From assembly GCF_002443255.2 (NCBI RefSeq), contig NW_019211455.1, positions 5,438,597-5,502,596 on the forward strand: 64,000 bases of DNA, written 5' to 3'. The notes below the pieces were generated by a model. The model saw only the letters and a list, made by a program, of their open reading frames with translations, made no database searches and was not told the DNA's origin. Position numbers and translations under genes: made by a program. The stretch comes from Varroa destructor (lineage: Eukaryota; Arthropoda; Arachnida; Mesostigmata; Varroidae). Below are positions 1-14,538 of this stretch, piece after piece. Positions within the stretch are counted from its first letter, which is position 1; each line of letters begins with the position of its first letter.

Positions 1-3000
1 TACGACCGAGAAGTGTTTTCGTCGCGGAGCCAAAGAGTACCAGTGTTCATTTATAACGTCCCCCACTCGTACAAGAACTTAAAGGCGCCTGCACTCGCCA
101 CTGCTTACGTAACCCTTCATTAGCCAACGCGTAACTCTGGGCACTTGGGGGAAGGCCAAATAGGCAGAGGGCCGAGTGACAAACCTTGAAATAGCGAAGG
201 CTGTTTTCTCCGGGGAGCTTAGAGAAAGGCACTGGAGGTGAGAAGGGTAACGCTTAGCCATCTGAGTAGCGAAGGGAAGCATTTTAAATACTTCGAATTT
301 GGAATGAAATAGAATGTAGATACATGACGCAGCGTAAACCTTACAGCGGACGTAGTTATGCCAATAGTGATGGAATAGTGATATGCGAACATAACGGACT
401 TCTGCTTAGGGGCTGCTCTTGCTTGCGACGGAAAGAACGAGAACAAAAGTGTCAAGGTGTTCTATCTGTTTTTCGACTCCTTCGTATCGGTGTCTACTAT
501 ATACCATACTGCACAATGTACTTAAGCCAATTCAGTGCCAAAAGTGCGTAAGCCAAAAGTGATAAAATATTTTCCCTCTTTAATATAAAATTCTCCCTGA
601 TATATATATTTGCCAATAGATCTCAAGTAATAATATGCAATTCCAATTCAGCGTTTGTTGGGTCTATTGATAGTTGGTGCTGGTAGACTGCGGCTAGGAG
701 TGGTTAAAAAGTTATAACCGGACTTTCAGATTTTCATCAGACAGACATCTCTCCATGCGTTTTTTTGTCAATTGTTATTGTCTACAGAACAATCGTATAG
801 AAGTTCTCTGCTCCGAATATTTTTAACATTGTTAAAAATGGGTCTAACAAAATAAGGGTAAATTTTTCTGTTTTCATTGCTTCAATCATAGTTTTTATTA
901 TGTGTATCGAAGCACGTCAACAGGTCTGATAACTTGGGCAACTCGGCCAAAGTTACCAGAGGTGAAATTTGTATAAGATCTTTTACTTTATAATTTATAG
1001 TATCGTACATACTGTATTTTTCTCAATAAGATTTAGGATCTCATTCCAACTAGAATGTAAAGTAAGTGAAACTAATCTTTTTTTTTTTTTATACTTTAAT
1101 TTACAAATAAAGTTATCCCAACACCGCAACGTTTCGAATTCACTTAAGCGAAGCAATTGAACTTATAGAATCTGTATAAGCTTAGTAAAGTCTCAGCTTT
1201 CGAATTGTCTATGTTTGTCAAGGGCCTTATAACGAACCATAATAAAAACAGTTATTAAACGATATCAATTGTTTATGTTTCAGAACCTTCATTTGTAGCA
1301 TATGCTCAGTACATATGTTGAGTTTATAGTGGACGCGAGCGCAATATTAACAACGTGATCTCATGAGATTAAAAGATCGGTTTTTCATACTTTGTTGCAA
1401 CGTTTGGGGGGAACACCGAGCGCTTCCGCTTTCCGCGATCTCATGGGTCACAATAAAAGACTGGTACAAAATTAATCATGTTTACTATACTTAACAATTT
1501 TCTAAATGTAAATGAACATAGAAAACAGGCCTATGCAAATGGCTAGTGATAAATACTGTTCTTCGGGTACAATTTCTACGCGAGGATTCGGAAGCAGGTC
1601 TAAGTTTGTCATGACGGCTCTCGTGGTACAACAGCTGGTGCCTCTATTGCTTCATGCGCCAGTTCTTCTTTGTCGATTTCGTCCACTACGGGGCTGAACA
1701 ACGGTTATTGGCACTGCTATTATGTACCACTTATGATAATGGTATCAAGATAATGATTTTTCCCCTTGTCGTCAAGCGCCTCTCTAACGGACGATAACTG
1801 CCGGCAAGCAATAGGCAAGCCTACAAAGGAAAAGGACAGAAAAAGCATGTCAGCAAGAAGTCCGTATGCCAGATGGTCATCATGCGGTTGGGTAAGCCAA
1901 CTCATTGTGCGATTATGAACACCCCTCGTGCCGCGCAAGTGTCGCAAAAAGGCTGTGCGATGTTAATAGTGGCATGTCGTAGCTGCTTCTCGATGAAGCA
2001 ACTGAAATGCTCGTTGACGGACTATCCATTGAATTCTGCAACGCACCAATAAACGTAGGGAAGCCCTTGCAGACTCCTGTAGCCTCTTTGGCACTAGAAA
2101 AATAATGAAGCCGTCCTCCGTGCGATTGGTTATCTTCTGCTAACGGAATGAACGATTCGTCAGTCTAACCATTTTACGCAGCAGAAACAGGATAAAGGAC
2201 GGCGATCAAAAATTTGCTCCGCGTGCAACTATACGACAACACGATAGAACTAGTGACACTAATGTCCGCTTGGTGACCTGATCAAACAGCAAGGTTTACC
2301 ATACGTAGTAACATATTAAATTTTCCCACGACAACAACCATGTGATACATTTGAATGGTACTCTACAAGAACTCCTTTACCAGTTAGTCTGATACCGTGC
2401 TCAAGTTATAGTTTTTATTTTGTTGTATCTCCATTTAAGTTTTTGATCAAGTGGTATTCTGTAAAGAATAAGAGATAGAGTCGGCTTCTCAGATACTTTC
2501 CTATTGTGTTAAATCTTTCAAAAATTTGGCGGGATGTTTTTCCCTTTACGTAAATGTTTTTGTTTACTAGTTATGAATTTTTGCAGTTTATAGGGTTAGT
2601 AAAAATGTAGCAAAAAAAAACTGATAATTATCTTTAAATTGAGTTTTCGCTTTGTGATTGATCGAACGTACAATATTAAACGTATTTATTCATAAGGCGT
2701 CTTCTTTGCTTCATGTATGAAAATAACAGCTAGAATCAAATCATATGCGATTGCGTTACGTTTACTAATACAGATTTCCTAATTATTATGAAAAGTAGCG
2801 GTTTGCGTTTAACGTGCGGAAGTTCTAGAATGGTCCATTGGAAACAGATGTTTGTTACAAACTATTTCCAATACCTTTTTGCGTCTTGCGCCTATTTTAC
2901 GTCAGTAACGTAAGGGCGCGATTTGCTTTTCTCCCTGGAGAGACTTAGGGGTAGAAGAAACTAACTGGCCGTTTCGGCATCTGAAGATGATCTTTTTGTT

Positions 3001-6000
3001 GACTCTTTTTTCGATTTGACTTCCCTTAAGGGGTAACGAGGCTCGGTTGACATGAATCCGGGGGCACAATTCATTATGACCCGAAATGCCAAATATGGAT
3101 AGCGAGAGCGCACAACATGACTTTTATGCAGACTGCATAGGCTGAGTGCTAACGAACATAAACGAATAAAGAAGAGCGTAGTCTCACTGGTTAGAATTCA
3201 ACGTAATATTGAGTATTATTGAATGACCGTCGCCATGATCAGCATTTGGCTTAGCACGCCGAACGAGAAAATTACCTATATAGTACTGTCAAGTCTAGTA
3301 TTTCAACGGCACAGTTGTGCGCTCTACGAACTGAGAGGGATGGGCTGAGATCTATTGAGGTCTTTTTTTCTCAGCGAGTTCATAATACATCGATACTGGT
3401 ATTGGCGCCGGTGACGGAGTTCTAATTATCTCCAGCCTATCAATGGCGAAGGGTACAGCGAAGTTGTCTCAGATCTGTGAAAGACGTCACCACCTATTAG
3501 AGCGTAGCCCCACCCAACACGACGTGCATTTCTAAGTACACTGTGCATGTTATACCACAAAATGCATTCGCGAAATTTCAAAAGGACGAAATTTCAGAAC
3601 GACACTGCGACACAGCGATTCTCAAGCATTGCTCGGCGTGTCAAGTGAATGAGCCGGTTCCGTCAGACATTAGGCACTACGAGAGTCATTGAGGTGTTGG
3701 CAGGCGACGCTGCCTGCTGAAGATGAACTGTGTGCCAACGCGCTAGCCCAATGACGCCAGTGTCTGCTGTTGATGGGTCAGGATACCTAACACTATGGCT
3801 ATACTTCGTCCATAAGGGAGGGTCTTCTTCAGCTCGAAGCTCGTATGGGTAACAACTTTACGAATATTACAAATCTTATTGGACATCAAACCGTATGCTT
3901 ATATATTACATCGACTCTGTTAACAATGGCGGAGCTTCTGTTAGAACAAGATGACATACATTGATTTGTGCGAACTAACTTTCTTTCTATATGAGTAATC
4001 CTCTATTTCAAAGAAAAAAAAAATGCTTTCAAAGATCAAATGAATCAATGGAAGTCGATGAATTCTTCAAAAGGCCTTTTAAAATCGTCCTAGTACTCCT
4101 GTATCCCGTTTCGTATGCACGGATTAGTATAGCAGTATTCAAATGGACCTGCAATCCACACCCATTGGCACATTTAGACGTATACCTGATAAAAGCAGAA
4201 AGTTATCCTTGGAGAGTGGGCCAACTGTTGTTAGAATAAATGCTGTCAAGCAGAAGGGCAGTTAAATACAAGAGAAAAGTCTTTCAATTCGTTTTCGGCG
4301 CCACGAGCCTTTCCTTTTTTGTTTCCTTAGTAAAATCTACGATTACAATGGCACAATTGCGCGGTAGCAGTTAGCTTAGACGATTCCAGCTCATACCGAG
4401 GAAAAACGACAGACCTTTGTAAAAACTGCTCTTCATTCTAAGGTTGGGCCGCAATTACAAAACCTAAGGCTGGATTTGGTAGCTTCAAACACAGAGATCC
4501 CCACAGAAAAGCAGTGATCGTACTAGCGGTATTGAGAACACTTGTAGGGGGATTGCATTAATATTGTAACAGCGAGCTGAAAGAAGCTACTATGGGGTGT
4601 AAGGCGATACTTTGCAATTGAAGAGCAAAGCAATGTACTCCGTAGACGGATATGGGAAGGTAGAAATTTCCCGATGTATTCTTTTCGTTCAGCGATTTCA
4701 GAATGCGGTGATAGTGATGGCAGCAACGACGGAGTTCAGATCATCTCCCAATCTAATGATCACCACGCTTCGTTGAGATGGAAAGGCCGCCTCCGTCTGA
4801 GAGTTGTGTTCTGTAGGACGAGTGGCCAAACAGACCGCATTCCCTACGAAATATGATATAAAGCAGACAGTTGGCCAGCAGGTTTTACTCCTCTGTTTCA
4901 ACTTTTGAATTTCTACGTTGTTCTGTGTGTCTATAAAACTATGAACGAAAAAGGGTGAATTCTTCGCCGTATGTACGTGTACACACGCACACACACGTAC
5001 AAAAGTTAGGCATACGCCCGCACGCACGCGACATAGATGTTATTTGAAAACTTTGAAACAACACTTTTTCTTGATATTAAAAATATATACTATAAAGTGC
5101 GCTGGCCCTTATTCTTGTCAGAGTTCTAATTTAAAAAAAAAAAAAAGGCACAATTGCGTTATCTTTTTGTCAGGTCAAATTTTGGGGTCCGAAGATGCCC
5201 GACGATTTGAACTGGGCCAACCACATTAGTTCTGAGCTATCGTTCACGCAGTCTGTTGTTATGTGTATGATACCTACTGATTACTCAATCCTAAACACAA
5301 AAAAAGGCTGTTAGAAACAGCGTGTGGCCACATATAACCTATCGTTGTTGGATGACGGATCGTCACGTCCGCATTCAAAATGCCTTCAGAAGCTACCGAA
5401 CGTATTCTCCTTCTCTTTAGCCGTTGGCTGCGCCCGCCACGCTGACAGCTTTCCCCTTTCATGTAATGCTCGTAACAGTTTGATCGCCAGCATCCTTAGA
5501 TATTTTCTTTTTATCAACCATCAATAACAGCCCTTTTTAGTTATTCAGGTTGTATAGTATTTGTCTATTAGGTACTATAATTCAAATAGGGCAAGATTAT
5601 AGCGCTCTGTCGTACGCTGTCAAACCTTTTTGGCCTTTCCTGTTTCAGCGTGGGGCCCCCACGATGGTTCGGAACAATATTTTGTTACAGCTCAGCAAAT
5701 CATCTATCTCCTCTCTATGAATAATCTATTCAAACAGTACTTCCATTGATAGGTGAAATGAAATGGCCAAGTGTCCATCCATTACGGTCAACGGTTGGTA
5801 TATTCCGCATAAGTTGTGATTTCAACAAAAAAAAATCTTACTTAAAAATAAATTTTAAATTCTGCGCTTAAGTTATAGGAAATTAAGAAGTGGAGCTTTC
5901 AGGCAGGCGTTTTACGTTTAGAACTAAAAATTGATCGTGATGAATTAAATTTTTCAATAGCTGATTAATTATTAGTGGTTATTTCAATCAAGTAGTGTTG

Positions 6001-6900
6001 AAGGAAGCACAACAAAGAGCAATCTATCCTGTGCAAGCTCTGATTTATTACTTTTCACTTAATCACGTATTCCCTAAAACTGTATCTGCCAGATCACTTT
6101 TTTCATAAATCTTTACTTCTAGTAGTAAGACAAATATCAGTGCCCCACGATTCCATTAGGAAAATTGCATCGCTCACTGAGCTTTATCACACGTCGAAGA
6201 ATAAATTTCAAGTTCCCAAACACCCTGTATATAAAGCAGAGTGCGTTAAGTGGGGAAACAACCTCAGGCGACAATGCCAATAGCGCAACCGCAGCGGCAT
6301 GAAAAGGGCTTTCGATAGATCTGTAGCATTTCGTAAGAATAACAGATCAAAAAAATTGATTCTATGGAAATCTACATCGAACCCCATCGAATGGTCTGGC
6401 ATCTGGATTTCGTCAGCGGCTCCTACACCGCTAGTTAGGTCAGGTGGGTCATCAAAGTGCTAAAGGAAACTATACAAAGAAAACATCACCTTCCACTAGC
6501 GTCACACTGAGATGAAAATTGATTTCTGGCCTACAAGTACACGAATTGCAGGCTGATGATTGGATAGAAATTGAGTTAAACAGACCAACTCAGGCGGTAA
6601 GCTGTCTAAATGAGGGAACATTCTATTTATATATTTTAGCAGAACAGTGCGTAATGTATACTTAGTCCAAATTGGTAATCAGCTTAAGCGGCATTATGTG
6701 GTCAGTTCGGAAAGCTTTGGGGCGCCACACTCTGAACGAACAAGACTGGACTTTGTCGCCATATTCTCTTCCCATCTTCCCCTCTACAGATTCGAGTCTG
6801 TCTGAGTGTTGAAAGATAAGCTCCGACTGCAGAATTAATGACCGAAAAGTGGCACGATAGCTAAAACATAGAGGCGAGCCAGTTCTGCTGGTTTATGTGC
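1..6900. other. AT-rich non-coding sequence, no supported gene
   Basis: No exon with both splice signals and recognisable protein sequence was found here. All open frames are short (82 codons or fewer) and of chance length. There is a run of 13 T at 1078-1090 and a run of 14 A at 5133-5146, plus short CA-rich sequence near 4981-4998. It is either upstream flank or 5' intron of the Ig-domain gene at 19844. Distant first exons made mainly of untranslated sequence would not be visible by reading. Confidence 0.5.
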
Positions 6901-8720
6901 CAGATACCCATTGCGTCTTTCTTTCTCTTTCTTTCTATCTTGCGGCGCAATGTCCTGCGCGAAAGCGTTCGCTTTTTATATTTTGTTTGAAATTTACGCT
7001 GATTTACAGCGGGCAACGACAATGAGCACCGAGTTACTTACTACCATTACTAACAGAGCGTCGCCCATATGCGGGTGGACACACAAGAGGCCAAGCGATG
7101 ACTGTACTCACACACCAGCGCTGTTACCGGCACTCATAAGCGGTTTTCCTAGAAGGCTAGTACCATCTCGTAAGCGGCGGTCCTGCGCCCAACTGGGTGA
7201 CCCAACTGTGCTCGCCGTCAGGTTGAGGTCGGTCGGTGATCGCGTTACGGAAGCGGTATTGACGATGCCGGCGACGTGGCAGCGTAACACACTCCGGTCC
7301 GCGAGGTGATTCGTATCTCGCTTCGTCGTCATCATCCAAACTTCTCATTTTACGCCTGTGTGTGAATGTATGCATGGATGGTGTGGGCAACCGGCACACA
7401 GCGGCAACAGCCGCCGGAAGTGTTCCACCATCGTTACGGGCTACCAAATAGAGAATAAGAGACTGAAACGTAGGGGATCCATATAGGCAGGGGACAGGTG
7501 GGAGGTCGATTTAAAAGCGGGAGTGGCTGCCTACGCCTCAGAGCGCCTGTTCGCGTCAAACGGAAGTAGACCGCATTTGCAGCAGAATTGTTGAATATTC
7601 GTACGTGCAGCAAAAAGACGGCGTCGACGACGGTACTAGCAGCGACAATAACAACGAGTCTGAACAATGCGAAAGCGAATGAAGCGCGTTGCTGAAGGGC
7701 AGCAACGCTTCAGTGGCGGACACTGCACAAATGGCTGGCTGGATAGCGGGCCGACTTCAGCAGCATTCTATGTGACTGTGCTGTGGCGGTAGCGCTTCCA
7801 CTAGAACGACGAATCGACGTAACAAAGGGGATCCGTTTCCGTCCCCTTCAGCAATGCTGCCCTGAACGGCCATGTCACTTGGTGGAGGACCGCAGGAACA
7901 GCGATACTTGCAGTTGCATCGGCTTAAGTAGCGCCACTCCAAAGACTTCCTCTGAGTGAAAGGAGGGGATAGAGAAAGTCGAGAGACGAACGAAGAGTTT
8001 CTAATATAGTGAACTGTGTCAGAGCCTGCCTTAGCAGGCGAACCAGCCGTACTAACCATGCGGTTTGGTCTGTATACGATAGGAGCAGTGCGGTTTGTGT
8101 CGAGAGAAGCAGTCGCGGCCAAGAAGTAGAAAACTAAGAAACAATGCGACCACAACGAATAAAATAGTCGCAGACGATCTGAAAACGATAAGAAAGGGAG
8201 CACATCGGGTCTGGCCCTTCTCGCTAGTCCCCATTCACTTCTTTTGAAGGAGAATGTTACGTTGAGCAGACGCAATCATCATGTATTGTATATAGAGACG
8301 GCTGTCAACAAGGCCAGTCTTCTGGCTAAAGCGAGCACGGTCGCATGCGAAAATAATGAGAGTACAACCAGTGTCAGTAATGGAAATAGTGACGATAGTG
8401 CTAACAGTAGTACTTCGAAGTGCTTTAGGCTCTACTCAACCTGATAGAAACCTCTTGTCTTCCACGGCGAGAGCAGCGAGTGCTTTTCGCAGCTGCTTGC
8501 TGCGGCGATGGCTATTGCTATTACATTGCGAATACTGAGCAATTGTTACATGTCCAGTACACTGCGGAGGTAAAATCGAGGACAACGATCACTGGGGGGC
8601 AAACGTCAGAAGGAAGCCTGGTGGAGAGCCTAGGCTGCAATGTAGCATCAGTCAAAAAGAGTACGAGCAAAGAGACGAAGTAACGAAACGACTGTCGACC
8701 ACTAGAAAAAAAAACCAAAA
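6900..8720. other. GC-richer patch, possible promoter or 5' untranslated region
   Basis: Base composition changes from AT-rich to roughly balanced, CpG dinucleotides become common, and overlapping open frames appear on both strands (172 codons on minus at 7757-8275, 132 codons on plus at 6911-7309). Short A/C/G-rich trinucleotide phrases such as gacgacg and aacaacg resemble arthropod 5' untranslated exons. No frame shows a known domain. A short plus-strand frame at 8380-8430 looks like a signal peptide (MEIVTIVLTVVLRSALGS) but has no usable splice donor before its stop. I infer a regulatory or untranslated-exon role for this patch only weakly. Confidence 0.25.
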
Positions 8721-9761
8721 TTGCGCTTACGATTACGTTCTTTCTGGGAGATTCGAGTTTTATGAACTATTACTGCCATGTTCGTAGTAGCGACCTGGGA
8801 TAGCCAACAGCCTGCTCTGTCTATGTCCTATCGAGTCTGTACGCTACTACAGGCACTATGACGAATAGCCCCAATGTTGACTACTGCACTCTCAGTTATG
8901 ACAGAAGACTTGAACTCTATTACCGACCTTTTTTATTTCACAGCGCTAATTGTTAAGTTTTTTTTGTCATCATTTACCTTTATCCGCAGAAATTAACGCG
9001 AGAGAATGCTCTATATAATCACTATCAATAGCTTGCGTAGATAATATACAGAAAGAGTTCAACAGAATGCCACGATATTAATCTGTGCTGCTCTCTACTG
9101 TCTATCTAGCCAATTGCATTAGGCAAATACCACTAATGGCAATGGAAACAAAAGAGGCATCTTTTTTTCTAGACAGGGCTCTCATTCATGCAAAACCTCG
9201 TTTGTTTGCAATCCAATTTAATAAGGCGTATTATAGCAACGATTTTGGCACTTAGCCTTTATCCATTAGGAACCATCTATATATCCAATTGTGTTTGTCT
9301 CCGTTGCCCAGACGCTTCCTTATGGCGGTGCGTATTTTAAACGTATTGGCAAATAATATCATTATCACATCCCAGCATCGCGTGAAGCGAGGTCTTGGAG
9401 ATCCGTTTCTCCTGCAGCTACGACATTAACAACGCAAAAGTGTGCAAAATCAAAGACGAAATAAAAAATCACGCTTGGTACATACAAGTATAGAGTAGCA
9501 GCGTGTTCGTCACAAAAGTGGAAATGTCTTTGGTAAGCTCAAGGCAGAACCGGTCTAAGCTTTGCGCTGGCTGGCTGGCACCCAGGTTTCTATTCGACAA
9601 ACCCGGCATTCGCGCAATTGACGGGGCAGTGGTCTTCCCGTTTTCTTCGCTATTGGCCCCTGCCAGCGTCGAGGTGAAGATCCGAGACCATGAGACCTCT
9701 CTGTTGGTCCTTCTTTGGATAAAAACCGTGCGATAGATAAAAACGATTGCGACACCGCGGC

Positions 9762-9785
9762 GTCTGTCTGTCTGTCTGTCTGTCT
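9762..9785. repeat. (GTCT)n microsatellite
   Basis: Six tandem copies of the tetranucleotide gtct, seen directly. It produces a spurious repetitive reading frame on the minus strand. Confidence 0.9.
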
Positions 9786-10065
9786 TCATACAGATATCGG
9801 CGATGGCTAGCAGGATAAGGTGGGGTGGTTCAGGGGGTGTAGCGTCCAGGAAACGACCCAGACACAAGACACGAGAGTACAAGAAATGAGAGAAACAGAG
9901 AGAGTAAGGAATGATCTTAAGGGAAGAGTGGATGGTAGGGATGTGTGTGAGAAGCTTTGAGTAAGAAGGGGCCGAGCATAGAGAGCTTCGTATCATCGAT
10001 ACGTGGACAGTGTAAATAGAAGATTCAAGCGACGTCTTTTACAAAGACTGGCGCTTGGCATTGAC

Positions 10066-10105
10066 AAAAATAAAGTACACATACAACGATGTGTACTTTA
10101 TTTTT
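10066..10105. repeat. Perfect 17-bp inverted repeat with 6-nt loop
   Basis: The left arm at 10066-10082 (aaaaataaagtacacat) is exactly complementary to the right arm at 10089-10105, with the loop acaacg. Each arm contains AATAAA reading into the hairpin from its own strand, so a polyadenylation-type hexamer is present on both strands. It may be a bidirectional transcript end, a small MITE-like remnant or a chance palindrome. No flanking target-site duplication was noticed. Confidence 0.85.
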
Positions 10106-11287
10106 CTAAACGATATTTATTTGGTAAAAGGTAAAGGTACAAATCGAAAACATTATTTGTCTGCCTATCTTTGAGAATGGAAAACATTATGGTAATATGT
10201 CGGCAAAATGGATCAGCAATTGTGTTAGTAGTGACTTTTTAAGTGACCAAAAGATTAACAAAGGCATAACTTGAAGATAACTGCTGTTCGGTGATGCCAC
10301 CTCCGTAATGAAGGCGTCCTCCCGATTACGAGTTGCTTTTATACGGACATGTTTCACACGCCTTACAAGACTTATAGGTGAATTGTTTCTTAAAAGAGAC
10401 AGCGGTATTTCTAACAAATTGTATGACGCACAAGTGTATTTTTGTCTTAATGTAAATATATATACAAATTTACATAAATGTATTACTGTTAGATACGCGT
10501 TTTTGAAACAGAATAAGTAAATGAGATTCAAGTGAATCTAATGAACATATGAGAAGAGGTAGCTGTTGTGCTTGTAGCCTTTGTCTGTCACCGTAGACTA
10601 ATACACAAATTAGTTTTAAACATGGACCTATAGTTGTGTTTCTATAAGTCGTAATAGATATTTCGTGCGCACTAGCTCAAGATATTGAGGAGAGTCCTAT
10701 AGTTCAATTACAGTTAAGCGTATTACCTACAAAATATCCAAGGTTCGATTTGGTCAAGCTAAATAAAGGATTCATATAAATAGCTTACACGTGTCGGGTT
10801 TATCCTTGAGTCGGTTCTATTTGCCTAGCCTGAAGTCCTTTCTAATGATCTCCTACAAAATACTGCCACGGTGGTAAGCGAAGACGTTTTCAAGACAAAA
10901 TGGCGACCGTCCGGTGACGAAGATAAACGAAAAAGGAATAACTATTAGCAGATGGCAAGAATCGGTTTTTCTATCTAGGTGTTTATACAGCGCCGCTCCG
11001 TTCTGCGCAACGTAGAGACTCTGAGAAAGCGGCAAGCGGAAAACGAAGGAAAGGCGTCGGCGATCAGAAAGCGGTTCGTCATTGGAGCGAAGCGAAGAAA
11101 AATGAAAATTTCGCTCAGATCAGATCCGAAAGAGAATTTATCGAATAGCGATTGTATGGGGCAACCGTGATGATAGGTATTGTATTGAATGGCTTGATTA
11201 TTCGTAATGTATAGGCCACGTGATCGTTCTATTTCGTAAACGATAAACGCTATTAGAATGTACTAGTAGAAATTCAAGGTAGAATAA

Positions 11288-11309
11288 GGGGGGGTGGGGG
11301 GTGGGGGGG
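11288..11309 (+). repeat. G-quadruplex-type tract on plus strand
   Basis: Runs of 7, 6 and 7 G are separated by single T residues (11288-11294, 11296-11301, 11303-11309). Splitting one 7-G run gives the four G-triplets needed for a quadruplex. The surrounding sequence is AT-rich, so the tract stands out sharply. Confidence 0.8.
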
Positions 11310-14300
11310 AAATTAGATAAATCACCCTCTTGGCTTAATGGTACACCGCTGATAAAAACTTCGATTCATACCAAGATGGAGGGGAAAATTTTAAATGACA
11401 TGAGCGCTTTAAATGAAAGCGAACGTAAATCACTTCAGAGACAATTGTACAGAAAAAGTCAATTTTGAAAAAAAAAATCAATCTGAAACTGATGTTTACA
11501 ATGACATTCCAGCTAAGCGGCCCAAGTGACCCAGAATGCAGCACTTTGTCAGATTTAACGAAGAAAAAAACAACCACGCATCCGCTTGGATTGAGTAACG
11601 AACGAGCAAATTAATATTGCATCGAGTTGGCAGAATTTCGTGGACTCTGCAATGGATAGCTTCAGACATATAGCATGAACACGTTTCGAGTTGTTACGTC
11701 CGATATCGCCGTTAGGCATAGTTCCATCAGACTGCTGGCTCCCAGTACGAAACGAAGTCTATCTACACTCGGCCTAGACCACAACGTGTCCTTAAGGTCA
11801 GCAGGTAAATATGTTACCCACTAGGCTATCACAGGCACAGCATGACCACCTGGCGCGCATTATCAATGCACTTCATAAAATAGAAAGGAAATGGCTGTTG
11901 TGAAGAAGTAAATGTTTATTCATTAGTATACAGCTGTCCTAATACGTAAACACGTGCATCTTCCTTAACACCGAATGTATTATAGGAGTCAAAATAACCG
12001 ATGGCCTCGCACACCTTTCACGCGTTTTATTTTTCTCAAGGTCCTTATCTATTTTTTGACTCTTACAAAGAAAGTATGCTAAAATACAAGCCTTGAAATT
12101 ATTCACAACCATTCAAGTGAATGCTATGAGTTCGTACATGCACGTGCACTATCTCATAATTGATTTTCGGTGCCTGCATTCGCTTATGAAGGGTATCAAC
12201 TCGTACAGATTCGGGCGACTACTTAAAAAGAATTCATGTATCACACAGAAGTCGCCTACGAAGAAAGTCTTCGCATGAAAAATGCGCTTCAACGCATGAG
12301 TACATACAGTACCAAAGTAACTGGGGCGACTTCTTCTCATACATCTCAATTGAGCAGAAAAAAAACGGCGATCCTGGGGTGAAACTCCTAAGTCAAACGG
12401 CCGCGACAACGATGGCAGGATTGCTGCTTCCGCTGCTGTTACTGATAGTGGTTCCTTGTAAGTGTGCATCCTTTGTGTCGCCATAGGGGACTGCCATCGT
12501 ACCACCAATCTGTTCCATCCAAAGAGGCTTGTTAACGTAGCGAGACCTTCACGTTCTGCTATCTCATCTTCTCGTTGGGCTCTTTCTTTTCTGCGTGCTT
12601 ATCCTGTTCCCCTTTAAGTGCGATATTGCCAACTCTTCTTCCTCTTGGTTAAATTCTAGTTGGCTACTGCCGGCATCTGCTGCCAGCAGAAAAAGGAATA
12701 GGTCGGTCTGTTTGTAGACGATGAACGCCGAAGCCGTACGTGGCCTCGTGCAAGTCGTAGTAGGCGTCACGAGGGCTGTATCGTATAAATTTCGCTGTAT
12801 ATACTAACTACACGTGTGCGAGGAACCAAAGCAAAGAAGTCTGGCACATGGATGACATGCTTTTATTAGTTGCATAAGCGACTAGGGGAAGCTTGGGTCT
12901 TTGGCTAGCAAGACGACGTGCCTCATAGGTAGGCAAGCGACAACGTCAGGATGGAACGTTGCAAACTTGCATACAGGCCATGTACATATCTATGTATGTA
13001 CACGCATCGTGCGTTCATGAAAGCAGCGTAGATACTGCAAAATCCGGCATGAATGGGAGAGGCACTACAACTGCAGTTATCGATTTTCACACCTTTTTTA
13101 TAGCCTACGACTTATATGACAATCCTCCATCGTGTGTTCGGCGGCCGAAAGATAGCACTTCGAATTTTATGCGATAATCTTACTTCTTTGTTTTCGAAAT
13201 GTCAATGTAATAATCTATTTACCATGATCCGAACAGCGGTTTAGTCAATGTGGAAGTGTGGTGGAAAATTGGGGACATTAGTCGTCTGTTGGTTGGAAAC
13301 TTTTGGGTTGTCTGTGGTTGCAACGTTATGGCACCTAATAAGGAGGTCCCTTTCCTCTATGGGATGACATCTCGATTTGATATAGACTGATACAGTTTGT
13401 CTCGATAACAACACGCTTTAAAAGCGTATACTTAATAATTAGAGAGGTACCTAGTGCCATCGAAGTTTTAGCAAAGCGATCATAATTTGTCCTATATTCG
13501 GTCAATGCAAGACTTGCCTTTAGGCGGGAACACGATATGGCAAAATAGCTATTTCATAGTAACGAGGCAAACAAGGTTTATTTGTGACAAGACCCGAGTA
13601 TTTACAGCGCAATGCCCTTCTAAACTTGGAGTATGTTGCCACAAGAAATTTTGAGCCTTTAAAATACACCATTATAATCTAAAATGATAAGCTCTACTGT
13701 GAGAACATGTATATCACTAGATGCTCCTCTCATCTAAAGCGGAAAGGGCATAAATAAAGTGATCGCCTATCATTCCGGCAAACCTCAAGCTGATAATGCA
13801 AATGTTGGTATGGCATCATCAGTCCTATTTACAATCCTTATTGATACAGGTAAATACTTAGCAAACGTAAACAATTGCTCAGACCCAGAAAAATCTAGTT
13901 TTTGAGGGTGGATCGCCTTTTTTTTATACGCTTCAACTGGTCTATTTGTACTTACCAAAACTTTTGTTGAAGTTGTCCAGTATATCATGCTTATTGGTGG
14001 CTTAGCTGCACGTAATAATATTTAAAGCATAAACAAACGTTGTGGGCGTCTACACGAGCGCCGTCTTTCTGCCTCAGCGAAAATCTCTGCTGAAGTAAAG
14101 TTTACTTTGCACGTTTTAAATTGTTCTGCGTAGTTATTAAAAACTTCCGCAGCTATTCAACAAGTTACAACGTTACCATTATTCATATGAGACAAGAAAT
14201 AGTCGGTTAGCCGAACACCAGTCGATAACTGACGCAAATAAATATTATTTCTATTGCTTTTCATTGTTAGAAAAGCTCTTTAATGAGAGGACTGATATAA

Positions 14301-14492
14301 CCAGATTCAAGCTTTTATATCGCCGTCGTATTCTTTGCCAGGCTATAACAGGTTTACGTGACCAGGGTTTCATTGTCTGGTTAGTTTCCCGTATTTTGCC
14401 ACTAATATTGGAGACAATGGATTGTGCATGTTCCTGAATTCAGTGTGATCTCTTGACAATTTTCAACCGTCGTTGTCCTGCCTTCTTTAATC

Positions 14493-14497
14493 GTGTA

Positions 14498-14538
<41 letters not shown>

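Noticed and set aside
7757..8275. 172-codon minus-strand open frame
   Set aside because: No recognisable domain, overlapping open frames on the other strand, and a length compatible with chance in a GC-richer patch across six frames of 64 kb.
8356..8538. Signal-peptide-like frame (MEIVTIVLTVVLRSALGS) as first exon of the Ig gene
   Set aside because: No usable splice donor exists between the hydrophobic core and the TGA at 8536-8538.
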